Positions 34,501 through 49,500 of a stretch of DNA of 64,000 nt are shown here, piece after piece. Each line of letters begins with the position of its first letter. Position 1 is the stretch's first letter. Under the pieces are notes generated by a model. It did no database searches. It saw only the letters and a list, made by a program, of their open reading frames with translations, and was not told the DNA's origin. Made by a program: the position numbers and the translations under genes. Origin of the DNA: Acestrorhynchus altus (taxonomy: Eukaryota; Chordata; Actinopteri; Characiformes; Acestrorhynchidae); contig CM067509.1 in the NCBI GenBank assembly GCA_034509495.1, positions 9,940,406 through 10,004,405 of the forward strand, written 5' to 3'.

Positions 34501-37500
34501 GTGAGATTTATTGCTCTTTGAGCCACCACAAAGGACAAGAAAGTTACAGACCAGTCACTTAAAGTGTGATGTGGCAGAGTAATATTACAGGACTTTACAC
34601 AAATATTACTCTGTTTACACAGTATTACATGGTTGTAGGAGTGTTATCCTCCTGCCCCTTCCCCAGTTAGCACTGTGTTAAGGGCAGAGAAGCAATGTAC
34701 AATTTGCTGTGCTGGCTGAACTCCTGAACAAGTAAATCAACAACAACATTATCCATCATGGATATCATTCCACAAGGAATTAATGTCATACCATCCCATT
34801 TAGCAAACTGTCAGCTCAACAATGAACTTTCTCCTGTTTGTGTCTGAATTATGACTAATGCTGAGTTATGCTGGTCGAGTTGTTGTCAGAATGTAATCAG
34901 TACTCTGACATGGCCTTAACAGGACAGTGTGATACATTTGGAATTATCTGTGAGCTAAAATATTTATCTTGATTAAAATGGACAACATGTTATCCTGCTC
35001 TTCTCCCCAGTTGGAAGCGAGCCAAAGGCAGAGAAGCAACAACAGCATCACTAGTCTCCCATTAAAAATCAGGGAAACATCATGATTTTATAGCTGAGCT
35101 TAAACAATTTGTGTCCCCAAATCTCTTTTACATTCTTAACAGCTTATCATCCATTACTGCTGAACTGACATTAAGCTTATTGTAAATGATAAAGTCTGAA
35201 AAACAGCCTAATTCAATAGAAGCTCACTTAGTTAATCCAAAAACTCTTTGATTATGTATTGAGGCAAAATTATTGGAATCTGCAGCCAACACCCCCACCC
35301 CATTACCATTTTCTTATTGGTCTTTTTAAGAAAAAGAAAATCATGTCTTCATGTCTTCACAATTGCTTGCAATTCTTTACTGTTTCAGTAAAATCCCCAG
35401 GAGCGTCTCCAGTGACCATGCTTGATTGAGTTACCATTATTACCAGTGACTACACTTGTTTTCCATGTTTTCCATGATTACTGGTGACTACGCTTGACTG
35501 ATTTTCCATGGCTCTTCTCATGTTATTGATGATTTGTTATTCACTGTGATTGTGTTTACTGCCCAATCACAGTGACTCCAAGCAAAGCCTGTGGTCTCCT
35601 GAGAAAAGTCTCTCAATTCAGAAAGAGTCCCAAAGGCACCTGTCTATGTATTGAGCTTTAATGCTGGAAACAGATCCAGAGTACGACAAAAATGATATGA
35701 TGTCCGAAGTAAATGAACAGTGAGAGAAAAGACTGCTGACCCTGTATAAGAGAGAGGGCAGTGATATCATAATGCAAACTATGTTCTAGCTTCCAGACTC
35801 TGGAGTAACCAGGAGACCGATTTCCAAGTTCTGACTTAAGGCGGTACAACTTTGCTAAAATTAGCATAATTTAAAGTGTGTCAATCAACTGCACAGCCAT
35901 ATTTGCTCTGTCCTGTCTTAAACTAACATTACTAACTTACACTTTACACGTTACACATTTATAGAATACCTTTCTAGTGTTGGCTCTTCCATTCCATCAT
36001 AGAACAGTTCTCTGTAAATAGGCTTTTTTTTGTTTAAACTTCAATAATCACAAGCAGTGAACAAAGTGACAGGTATAGAAACCAATCATCTAAAGCAGTG
36101 TCTAGTAGCATTGTTCCTACAAGAAATGATATTTCATTAAGCTTAGGTTTACATTTAGAGACATTTAGTGATTAGTGAATTTGGAGCATTCTGGTAGACT
36201 CCAAAACACTCAAAACACTCCAAAACACTTCTTAAACTCAGGGTTATTTGCAGTGGTGTTATTCAGGTCACGCCATACAAAAAAAACAACAAAAAAAAAC
36301 CACAAAGCAAAAACTCATTAAGACACACATCTATTATAAACAAGACCATTCAAACATCTTTGCTCACCATTTGTGCTCTACTGACTCCATTATGGCGTAA
36401 AATGCTTAGACGCCAAATTTTTTGTGGTAACTCCCAAAGGGATCGCGACAATCTACAGAAATCAACATGCTCTATGCCACTTTTAAATAAAAACTAAATA
36501 TTTAAATAAAAACAAATATGCTTGTCTTTGTTGCAGTTCTTTGCTTTAGAAAATGAGAAAATGCAATCAACAATAAAAGCAAATCTGTTTCCACATTTTT
36601 GTACCATTAGTTTAGTTTTGATTGACCTATAAAAATGTATCAATATATTGTAAGTAACAATGTGAGGTGCTATTGTACTGTGTTTGAGGTAGAGGAGACA
36701 TTCTGCCTCTGAATTCTCCCTCCCCAAAAACTTAAATTTACATGCCTCCGAGGCGGTTTATAAAGTCAAACTCAAAAATATTTTCCTGGTGCCTACATGA
36801 AAAATTCCAGATAATCAGAACAAGTACAAAGAAACACACATAGGCTGACAGGTTTCTGGATATGACTGAAAACTAGAGTTCCTGATTGGTACTGAGTTCC
36901 ATTCAGGAACTTGGCTCGGGATTTGAGAAACCTTATCAGCAAGGTACTGAGCCCTTCACAGTGGCATCTCAGAGGGAGAAGATGCAGTTAAGATCTTTGT
37001 TGCTCTCTCTTTAGGCAACTCTAATTAAGTAAACCCTGCACCTCTAGGTGCAAATTTTTTGCTTTGCTGAGATAGTGAAGCTTCAAACAGCCTGTGATGG
37101 CTCTGATCTCCTACCAGCAATGAAGAGTTCAAGTTTGCTGGAGAAATGCCTCTGCATTGGATGAAAGCTGTTTGCCTGGATTATTCTCAAATCGCCATCC
37201 ACACACACAGCTTTCATGCTGCTTTTCTTTGAAGAACCTCTTCACATACCTAGATTGATTTAGATGATGAGCATTTCTGCATTTGGGGGTGGGGGCAATG
37301 TTGAATAAGCAAAAGTCACGTTTAGTGTCCAGGGAAAAATTGTAACTGCATAGAAAATTGGTATGACTAAATCCAGATGGTAAAGCTTATATGGCATCTC
37401 TTATTCCTACTCCTCGTCCCTTCAGCCGGACAGCCTTCAGCTTACATATGGAGATGAGCTCAGAGACCATGAAAAAATCTTACATGCAAGAAAGGCATTC

Positions 37501-40500
37501 AGTCTACATGCAAATACACACAGCGTTTAAATCAAAACAGCCATTCTGCCTTTGAAATTACTTCAGTGCACCTGAAAAAATTCCATGAAATCTCACTGCA
37601 GGTGTGTCCAGAGATATTCCTCAGAACATTACCAGTAGTGGTCAGCTGCAGTCTATTTCCAATTTGTATAATTAGGAAAATTCTAAATTTGCATAACAGC
37701 AGAAAACATTGTGTGGTTTGCATTAGTGCTACAAATGACCAAATACCAGTGTGATGTCTGTCAGCTGTCATTTCAATGTTGTAAAGCTCTTATTGGTGCA
37801 GCTTAAAGATAAGCATGAAAAATAAGACAATAAAAATGCCAGGACACATTATTGCTTGTAAGAGATTAACTTAAACACTAAAATGCAAGTAACCATGTAA
37901 CCAAATAAAAATCCATAAAGTAAGTAATCATTTGTTCTGACAACTGGGAATTAGTCTAAGGAAAGCACAAGAACGTAGTTGCATTATTATGAAACAGACC
38001 AGAAGAAAAAGAACAGATGGATTTGTTTGTGAACACAACACTGATAAGCTTCAGATCTGAGACCTTGTACAGAAAAAGCATCTTCATAAAAACATTCACT
38101 TTAGAACTACAGACTTCTAAACTGACGGGTACTGGAAGGGAAGGAAGTGTGCCCCAATTTGCTGTTCCAACAGATAACTGCATTTTTAAAATTCTGAAAT
38201 TCAGAGACTTAATTTAAGTGCTAAATCAATTTCTCCTGCATAAAGCAAACATCTGGTTCCTTCCTTGCAGTACTGTACTACTATAGTGCTGATGGAGTTA
38301 TGCTGTTGTTTTATATACACAGTACTAAATGTACATTTTACATTGTTTATTTTGTAGATACGCTCACAGTTTGCTCGCAGCTTTTCACAGTCAGACAAAA
38401 ATGTGAGAAAGTATTCAGTTCAGCTAGTCACATGGTCATGAGCCTACATTTAGCAGCAGCAGTGCATTTAGGAGCAAGCTACTTCGTGTTCTTAAATTCG
38501 ACAATCAGAAGAGTCTAAAATGGTTATTTTTTTAATTAGCTGTGCATAAAAGTATAAATTCTGAATATACTGAAAGCCAGATCATCAGTGTTATTCCTTT
38601 CACCTGGCAGTGATGTTAATGTAATGACACATCGGTGGACATATGAGCAGTTTTGGCCAAATAAACATTTTACCACAACTATTACTGATGAGCTGAAACT
38701 GGTAGGGCATCTGCTTTCAGTCAGCAAACCCAGACTTGAAAAAGAAACGCAAGGTATCTGAATGGAGAAGAACAATTCTGAATGACTGAAATTGATGGAC
38801 CAGTGCAAATTAGTATTAAACATTAAAGAGTAAACAGTATTGAAGTCATTGGAAAACAGCTAAATGGAGTGATGTAACTGTTGTGTTTATTTCAGGCTAA
38901 AACATCTAATACATGATAGATAAATGATATGTGTTACTAATGTAAAGGGTACACTCTGTATGACATGAAATAACTCATTGAATTCAGTTGAGGTTCAATC
39001 TTAAAAGACTTGGGATTGAATCGGGAGGTAAAATGAATTAGGACTTCCTTCCCTACTGCTTGTACCTTCTAACTTAACTGAAAGACTAATCAAGCTAATA
39101 AAGATTTAGAACTTTCACACACTTACAAATGACATTAATAACCTTCAAACTTTAATGACCTATTTTTATTCTCCCCCATGTCCCGAGCTGCCCCGGATGC
39201 CTGGCGGATACTGGTCCACTCCCTCTACTCATGCACTTCCTAGAACCAACTGCTAAATTAGACTACTAGATTAACCTGCATGGACTTCAATACCAATACT
39301 AGCTTGTATCCAACTCAAATTTCCACTGCCATTATCCCTTCATACTTATCACAGTTAATGCAAGCAAAAAATTTTATTTCCTCTCTTTCATTTCTTTTCT
39401 ATTTGATGTTCTATGCCCATGTATGTGCCTTTGTTTATGCTCTCCAGTGTCGACCAGAGGAGGATGGGTTCCTCTCTTGAGCCTTGGTTCCTCTGCAGGT
39501 TTCTTCCTCCTAGCCTGAGGGAGTTTTTCCTGGCCACTGTTTGCCCACTGGCTGCTCATTTGAGGCTTGGACCCGCATTTCTGTAAAGCTGCTTTGTGAC
39601 AACGCCTTGTTGTACAAAGCTCTATATAAATAAACTTTGATTGATTGAATTACCAGTCATTTCAGGATATCATGTGAGCAATTAGTGTGACAAATGATAT
39701 TTTGTACTTTGTGATGTATTTTTCTTTGTGAAATTACGGATAAGTCATGTACAGGCACTCTGATCAGATGTGAATTTGACTGTACACTGAAAATGATGAA
39801 TTAAACATTTCAATACAATTATAAATAAAAATGTGTCCGTGAAATTTTCACATGGCCTTTGGCCAGAAACACTATGCAATTTGATGAACAAGGCTCAGCA
39901 CAAGAATCAGACGTCACTGAATGCATTCTGAAGAATGTTCAGTAAAGTGTAGCCATCGAAGTGTGACTAGGCTTACCTGACATACTGGAACGCTCTTGTT
40001 TGAGATCCTGATCCATAAACCTGAAGAAAACAGGAAAAAGCAATATATATGAAAATGACAGAACTAGTAAAAGACAGCACTCGGATTCTACTCACACACT
40101 GCTTACAGCTTACAAAATCACTCTGCAAAGAAAAAGAAGTGTAGTCTTTGCTTTTGCAGCACAACAGGGTCTATATATTTTGAGCTAGTCTGATGAATTG
40201 ATCTGTAGTTTAAGGCTGAAATAGAGCAGCTGCTTGTGCACTGTTCATTGCTCTGAATATCAATCAGCTATGTATGTGCAGAAGTTGTACACCTCTGTAA
40301 TACGATTGAAACCTGTATAAAAACTTCAACATTCTTAAAGCCCACAGATTTGTGACTTATGTAGTGCAGCATAAAGGAATCCACTTGAGGTTTAACCAGG
40401 AAGAGATTTTAAATGGTTCACAAGTTCCATTAATGGCTCTGATAAAACCAGAGGTATTTTCAGGTGCTGCTTGGCCAAGAATTTGTTTGTATCTGATATA

Positions 40501-43500
40501 TATTGAACTTAAAGTATTATTTTGAGGCAAACTGCCAAAACATCACCAGTAACATGGTTAAAGTTAGCAATGAAACATGCACAACATGAAAGATTTCATA
40601 TACTGAATGTTCAGGTGCTTGAAGTGTTCTCATTTTCACACTCATCCCGTGTACATATGACACTCACTAATATAACTCTGCTTCTCTTCTGACACACAAG
40701 AGTGATGTCATTGCTGATGTGTGGCTGTGCTTGGTGTGTTGCTTTATAGCTCTCATGAAACACTGTTTACAAACCATTATAGTTTTATCCACAAAATTTG
40801 TTCATGTGACTTACAGCCGCTTAGTCTGTATGTTTCTTCTGCAACCCTCTCGACATTCAATGGGTTATTACTGTATTTAACATTGTTAATGGTTGAACGT
40901 TGGAAATAAACCTGCAGTTCACACACACATCTCAACTGCTGGGGATGATCTGTACAGACCATGGAATACCCAAACCACTGCTAGAAACATATAGTTCCTT
41001 TATATGACATATTCAGTCACTAACTGGAAGTGTTGTCACTGTTGCAGTGTGTGTGTCTGTATGGTCACATATGTGTATATGTGTCTGACAGTTAGTTGAT
41101 GTGCCTCACCGTCAGTGGCTCTCCCTGCAGAGCTTGCAGAATGAAGTTACTGACCACCCGACCATCGTTCATGTGCATACGAGAACCAAATGTGTTGAAG
41201 ATCCTTGCCACTCGTACTTCCACACCTTCCTGGAGGAGAAAACCAAGCTGTATTACATATATGAGCTTTAGGCACACTGTATGTGTCATAGACACATCTA
41301 GAGCTGGTAGTTTCCTGAAATCAGGATTTCAGAAATAGATTTGGATCATACAGATTAAGAGATGAGTAAGAGACGACTGCAAGTCAACTGTTCAGTGAAG
41401 ACATACATCAAATTATTAATGACAGTTCAAGCAACAATACATATCATTGTTAATAGGATTAACCATTGTATTGATCAGTAAACGAGTGGAATCAAAGATC
41501 AAAAGAAAAATACATTTTTATTTATTTGCAGACAAAACTGATCAGATAAACTGAATGAGAGCTAGTTGCACTTGCTTTAGAAATGTCTGATACAATTATA
41601 GAGAAAAAATATTTATTTGTAAGACTGGGACTAGCCAGACACGTCAGGAATCATGATTAAGCCAACTTTCAATTCTGAATGATCTATTAATAGACCTGCA
41701 AATCACCACAACCTGACTATATAAATGGATTAAATATTGAACTTAAAACATCAAGCTACATAATTCAAATTCTAAATAAAAAAAAGACATGACACACCGC
41801 ACCATATACACTTTCCTGAAACAAGGTTTACATCATAGTGAAGTGATTCCTACCATTTAATAAACTTACAAGTAAAACATCCCACATAGTACATCAACAT
41901 CTTGAAAAAAGTACACACATCATACAATCACAAAGTGCATTTACAGGCAAGGCTGTGTTCAGATATCTTAAAGTACTGATCTGTCATTAATATTTGTTGT
42001 TGACTAAATGTTGCAAGACAAACCTACACAAAATATTCTACTGAAAGCTGTGAAGGTATTTGTTGTCAATTAGCCCAGTTTTAAACACACCTCACATTTT
42101 GCTGTAATTGTCAGAGTCAGCAGATGTCTATGGTGTGTGTGGCCATTAAGCCATGCACAGTTTGAGGACAACTGCAAACACTATTTTGGTAATTATAGGA
42201 AAAATAAAACACATTAATCTTATTTACACTGAGTCTCACAATGAGGATCAGTGCCATCAGGTTGAAGGCTTCCACAGGTTTGGAAACATTCAGGATTTTT
42301 TTTAGTAAATAACTGACTACATTTTCCTACTGTTACAAATGGTGAGCTGAAAACAATTCAGCAACCAAGAAATGTGTAACTGGTGAAGGCACCTGCATTC
42401 AGTGAACAAACTCAAGACTGGAGAATGGTTTTGAGAAAAACAAAGTTGAACAATTCAGAGATAATGAAATTCACGGAAAAAAAAATCACTAAAACTGGAA
42501 AAATGTCGATGGCAGAATCTGCAAGCCCTTTCAACTACAGGACAGCTTTTAATTGCATGACACTCAACACTGACTGCCAAAACAGCCAGAGAATTAATAA
42601 AGCAACCCTCTGGGCATGAATTTTCATTACAGAGTGTAAGTATTGTTAGATACCTGCAATTGCTTGTAAGTTAAATAACTCCAGTTGGCTAAAGTAAGCT
42701 GTTGCAGATGAGTCTAATACAGTCTAAAACAGTCCAAAGTGCTCATTAAAAAAAAAAAAAACAAAAAAAAACAAAACAAAAAAAAAAACAACTATGTATT
42801 CTAAATCTAAATACAGCATTATATACAGGAAATAAAGCAGTATTTACATTGATACACATGTGGAAATATGAAATCTAGTGCAATGTGTGTAGATGTTGTA
42901 GTTTTATGCCACTATACATGAAGTATGAAGCTATTTGAGATTTGCCAGAAACATGCATGCATTTAGAATATCTTCACCCTAGAAAAGGTTTTTTTACATT
43001 TACATTTGCAGCGTTTGGCAGACGTCCTTATCCAGTGAGAGTTACAAAAGCTCTTTGCGGTTCACTCAGATATCCTTAGCTAGTTAGAAGAGGCTAGAAT
43101 CCAGAGATCCTTTAAGCTTATGTGCTGCCGAAAACAAATGTCAGATTGGAGACTAACAAGATTCAGTCTCTTTATTAACCTATAGGAGGTAAATGCTCTT
43201 GAAAGAGATGGGTCTTCAGTCTGCTTTTGAAGACAACGAGTGACTCCCAGGGGATGTTTTTTTCCACCATTTTAGTGCCAGAACAGAAGAGAGTCTGGAT
43301 GCTGGTCTTGTTTGCGACTTGAGGGATGGTGGGTCAAGCCAACCTGCACTTGATGCTCGAAGGGCTCTTGGTACAGATCAAGTTTTGACCTTTGCCTTCA
43401 AGTACAAAGGGGCTGGCCAATTTCTGGCTTTGTAAGCCAGCATCGAAATTTAAAATCTAAAGTGGGCAGCTAAGGAATTACATGCCTTAACTTGGGAACA

Positions 43501-46500
43501 TTGAAGACGAGTCGTGCCGCTGCCTTTTGGATAAGTTGCAAGGGCCTGATGATCTGATGGCCAGCTAGAAGCAAGTTTCAGTAGTCTAGTCTTGAAATAA
43601 CAGAAGACTGAACAAGCACCTGAGTGGCCTCTCTAGAAAGAAAAGGTCAAATTCTCCTGATGTTATATAGGAGAAACCTGCATGACTGAGAACGATAACT
43701 GGTCATCCACAACTACACCCAGGTTCTGTGCTTCTGTCGATGGAGAGACCAGTGATTTTTCAAGGGAAATGGCAAGATCAGGGTGAGGACCAGTGCAAAA
43801 GGACCAGTTTTGCAAGAGGTCTGTTTTCGATGACATTCTTTCTGACAACTTCAGAGGTAATCTGGCCAGGGTGACCCCACTCCGTAGTGACCTCACTCGC
43901 TTCAACAAACAAGAGCAAACCAATGTCAAAGGTTTGAATAAGACAGTGAGAATCTTTTTGTAAGAGTATGATGGTTTAGTTATAAACATAATCAACCCAA
44001 TCAAGCTACATAACCAGTATGACCATGCAGTCTGACCAGCATGACTAAGCTGGTAAAAAAGCAGGACCAAGCAGGGTTGACCGGCTTGATCAGCAGGACC
44101 AACCTGGTTGACCAGCATGACCAATCATGACTAAAATCAAATGCAGCATACACTCTGCTGATCAAGAGCTGGCTAACTAGCTTGCTTACCAGCATAGGAT
44201 ATGTTTTTGCTTGGGTGACCAGCTTTTTCAACCACCACCAAAACAGCTTAGACCATGTGTGGAGACAAGGCCAAAGCACATGCAAAAAGCAACGATATTA
44301 AAAACCAACAAACATATGGACAAGGCCTGACTGAAAAGTAAAGCTGACAGTGCATCCAGAAATCAGTGCCTTTTGGTCTTTGTGGGGCTCCAGCAACTTT
44401 TCAAAGGCTCTTGGACCAGGTGTTGCCACACTTGAACATCTTAGCAGAAGCATATTTAAATGGCATCACTACACAGTTGATATTGGGAAGATAAACTGAG
44501 ACACCCACAAGGTTTTCCAACACATTCAGTGTGTCTCAAACAATCTTCCATAGACAGAATCCTGAGACAGAATACATGAGGGATGTGAATGGCAATGGAT
44601 TCATCAGACTCCAGGTCTAAAAAGTTGAAGTCATTTGAAGCCCTTTGCTAATGACGTAAATGCCTTTTCTGCAAATGGCAGGATTGTGTGAAGTAAGTTT
44701 CTGTAAAATACTTTCTACATGGACAGCAAACGTCTAGATCTGAGCTTCAAGAGTAGCCCACCCAAGATTCAACAGATGGCAGATGAGGAAGCAGCTTTTC
44801 AAGACAGTAAGCATGCTTCATATTGTGAATCAGTATTATACTGATTATATAAACTTTGTACTTCATCAGCATCAGCAGGATGCCGGGCATCCAGCAGCTT
44901 TCCTCAATCAAAAGCTTTTTACGAGAAAATTGTCATTCTCTACAGTAAAAAAGATTGTCTGGCCATGAAATGTTGTGAGCACAGTGAAGTGAGAAGGCAC
45001 AATGTTCATGTTTATTTTTTGTAAACTAATTAAAAAAATGCAGCTCAAGAAATATTGTATTATATTTTCATATTTCATTTGGTCATGACCACGAGAATTC
45101 AAAGTATCATGTATAAGCCACGATTTTAAATCTCAACTTCTGCTTACTGATAAGTGTGTGCAGATCTCTTTGTCCTATTTAACTTTAGTATTACCATTCA
45201 AATAAATGTGCATACAGTGTTCAGAAAGTTGGCAGGACAAACTCAGACGAGCCTAAAGCATTATTCTCATTATCCACTTGTATTTATGGACAGTTTCTTC
45301 AGGATGAGACATTGCATGTCTCCTAAAAGAGCAGGCGATACGTTTAGAAGCAGTAGACTGAATTGAAAGCATGGCACTGACCCTGTAGAAGGACTCATAT
45401 GTAAATGTGTCTCAGATTCATCATACTGTCTAAACTCAGCTATGCAAAATGGAAATATGGATGGATGGATGAATGAATGGCTAGATGACTGAATGCATAA
45501 AATCACAAAAGTCAAATGTTGACTTCATGTGTTAAATCTTTAGCCAATCATATTGCAGACTGACGGTTATGATAAACTGTAAAATTTCACCTTTTATTTA
45601 ATAAGCAATGTTTTGGATTAATACATAATTGAAGAAACACCAATAATACTTATCAAATACTTTAGCCTTCAAGGATACAATTCAATGTACGTTCAAATAT
45701 GAAAATACCCCATCATATCACACTAGATGTATGCTGACTCTAAAGGAGCCAGTCTCTCTGGTGTAATTATATGTATATTTTATAATCTATTATTAAAGCA
45801 TTTTCACGATCACTTAAAGTGTGAGGGAATACAGTAATGTATTTAAAATGATAAATGAACACTACTACTGGGATAATCTCTTATATAGAACATCAGATTT
45901 ATGCAAATCCATCTGCCAAAACGTATGCAAGTGATAATTCAAAAATACACCAATTCAAAATATGAAATGGTAAAATTCTTTAGAATTTACAAGAACAATA
46001 ATCCTAATAATGTTACATGTGAATTTATTGTTTGTCTAGGATTTTGTTTGTTATACATTTAGACCAAAAGAACACCGTAGGCACATCTAAATAAGTAATA
46101 ACCTTTTATTTTTAACACACCGCCTGCAGTAAGGGAGATCGCACACATTGTGGAAAAATAAAAAGAGCTGCCTTTGACTAGACAAACAAGTGTTTCTGTG
46201 TGGGGGAGACTGTTCACACTTGATTGAGTTGAGAGAAATTAAGTGACATGAAGTGCTAATGTAAGGGGACAAAGGGGTGGCAAAAGAGCTTGAAGTATGA
46301 GACCACAATCTGCTAATTAGTGGATATGAAACCTGGGGGATTAAAAGGGTGACAGATCTGCACTTTTATTGGCCTACTGCTCAAACACATTTAGCCATTT
46401 GATGGACATAGACAGGATGTGAGAAAGACAGCAGAGCTGTGTGTGGAGGCACTAGAGGTCTTTGACAAAATGAGAAAATTCATCTACAATCAGTTATGAA

Positions 46501-49500
46501 TCAGAATGAATACTGAACACCAATAAATACATTGTTATAACAGGCAGCTCTCTACAGTTGATGTGAAAGTGCAGCATCTACTATTAGAAAGTGACCAAAC
46601 TAATTTGATATTGGCTGTTTAATTTTGTTATCTTTCCTGTGTGCTTAGGGTCGTTGCCCTGTTCAAAGGTGCCCGATTTCCTCCAGACATTATGCTTAGC
46701 ATCATGGCTGAGAGTACTTTAGGTGCCTTTAGGCAAGCTCCAGACAGGCTGTCATGTGTCTTTTACGGAGGAGTGGCTTCTGTCTGGCCAGTCTACCATA
46801 CAGGCCTGATTGCTGCAGAAGCTGTCCTTCTGGAAGGTTCTCCTCTCTCCATAGTGGAATGTTGCAGCTCTGTCAGACTGAGCAGTGGAAGAGTCCCGGT
46901 GGTTCCAAACTTCCTCCATTTACGGATGATGGAGGATAATGGCATTGGGACCTTCTATGCAGCAGAAATCTTTCTGTACTCTTCCCCATATCTTGATACA
47001 CACACAGGTCTGCTTATTATACCAGTGACACACTGAAATCACCATTGAATTGTGCAAATAATATTGCTGCCAGTTGAACAGTCTCTGTTGAGAAACACCT
47101 GAGAAGTGTTAGTGTTAATAATATGTGCCTTCAATACTCTGCTGGTTCTGAAATAATCTCAGTTTATTATCTGAATGGTTATATGACTCACTCTCTGCAC
47201 GGCAGAGCACAATTTATGACTGAAGCTGGAAAGCACTTGTTTGGGGGTGTCACACTATATGTCTGTGCAATGGATCCAAGGATGGAATACAGAGGTTTAA
47301 TGCTTGAAACACAAGATCCACATCTTTGCATGACTGAGATACAGAGACGAAGGAGCAATCTGTGAGGATAGATTCACATTTTCCAGGAAAAGGAAAATTG
47401 TTCTTATTAGAATAAATGCAAGTTTGTGTATCTACTCATACACATTAAATATAGAGCAAATTTGAGGTAGCCAGAGGACAACTTCTTGAACTCACCCAGT
47501 GTGTGCCATTGTTCAGCTAATTGGTTTAGATGCATCGACAAAGAGACAGCAAAATAATCATCTCCACTTTAATCTGATTTGACAAGCTGCCCAATTATGA
47601 TTTTCAACTAGCTAAATAGCACGTCTTCACACAGACTGCAAATATCCACACCACAGCATTAATATTTCATTAAATCTCCTTGACAATCACCCTTCCTCTA
47701 GTTATATTGTGCAACTCAGTATGTAATAAATGTAATAAGCTCCTCTGATTACTGAAGACACCAGTGTTCTTTAAGCGTCAGGGTGAAAACAGGTGAAGCC
47801 TGGATGTTTTGACAGGCAGATATTATGTGTACTGGCAGTCTTATAAAACATGCCTGACAGAATATGCAGAGTCAGAAAGAGAGGAAAGGAGTTCTGTACG
47901 TTAATGCCTGAAGCCCCTGTGTTGGCACACAGATGTTTGTCTGGGGAAAGTCATTCCATTCCCTCAGATAAAGCTTGTTTCGCTAGATACACTAAATCTT
48001 TAGTACTTGGTCTGAAAGTGGCTGACCCGGTTCCTGCCTCGGCAAATCAGTGTGCGTTCCTGCTTATAACATCGTCCTCCTGGTCCTCCGATTTTCTTGA
48101 TGGATTTGCAGACTTTGTAACTGGAATAGTTCTCTGTACTGATAAGACTTTGATTGTCAGAGACTTCAATATTCATTTAAAAAGACGCAGGACCCACTTA
48201 CAATGGCTTTTCAATTTATTTTTGAAAGAATTCAGGTTTACTCAAATTGTCTTTGGGCCCACTCACTGCTGCAACCATACACTAGAGTTAGTCTTAACTA
48301 TTAACTATGGGCATTGAGACAGAGAATGTCAGTCTCTCTCAAAATGATTCCATCTCCAATCTTAAAATAATCATTTGAAATAATTCTAAACCATAATATA
48401 CTCCAAAAGCCAACTGTTAATCAATTCATTGATATTCCTCCAGATTTCACGACCATGTCCATTCCATCTAACTATAAAGACCCTGTAGCACATGACAGAT
48501 AATCTCACTCTAACCTGGACAGGGTTGCACCAATCAGGACTGAACAAGTTAGGGAGAAAAAAAGCAGTTCCATGGTACCATTCCTGTGCACTAAAACAGA
48601 CTGCACATAGTTAAATAGAAGCATTCCAAAGTGCATCGAAACATAATCTCATGGACTATAAAGTGGCCTTAGTGAAAGCCAAATCATTATCCATTTCATA
48701 TGACAATAAAAACAACCATAGATTCATCTTCAGTGCCATTTCTTAACCAGCCTGCAGCCACAAAAACTCTGTAACAATGACTTCATGACATTGATTAATG
48801 ATGAAATATAATAAAATCAACTACAAATTCAAGGTCAGGCCCCAAAATCAGCTGCATATATTGATGAATGCTGCACCTGCTCTGAGTCAAGCCTAGAGTA
48901 ATTCAACCCAGTTAGTGAAAAGGACCTGCTTAGTTTAATCAGCTCCTCAAAGTCAGCCTTTACCAACACATTTATTTAAGCAGGTCATTGAACTATTACT
49001 TACCGTAGTGAACTCATCCCTAAGCTTAGGACACATGCAATAAACTCTTAAATCCACAACCATGAAACCAATTATAAAAAACCTTGATCTACACGAGCTT
49101 GCAAATTATAGGCCAATAGCAAACATCCCCTTCATAGCAAAGATTACCGAAAAAGTAGTGTAACAGCAGCTGTGCACCTCCCGCCACATCAATGACATTA
49201 ATGAGGTTAACGAAACAGCTTCATTAAAAGTCATTTAATGACCTGCAGCTCTCACTTGATAGGAATTGTGCTGCTGGATTTTAGTGTCGCATTTGACACA
49301 GCAGATCACTCAATTCTGCTAGACAACCTAGAAAATAATGAAGCCAACAAAGGATCAACCCTCAATCTGACTGACTGCCACCAATGTTTTAATGTTAATA
49401 AATACTCTCATCACACCATCGTGAAGTAAAAGCTGGATGACTCAACTTTCTGTTACTAAATTCTGATAAAACAGATTTTGCTACTAGAGCCCAATATAAT

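Noticed and set aside
43663..44124. 153-codon minus frame as a gene
   Set aside because: Its recognisable part (EAQNLGVVVDDQLSFS) is L2-like reverse transcriptase and the rest is the GACCAGCATG repeat.
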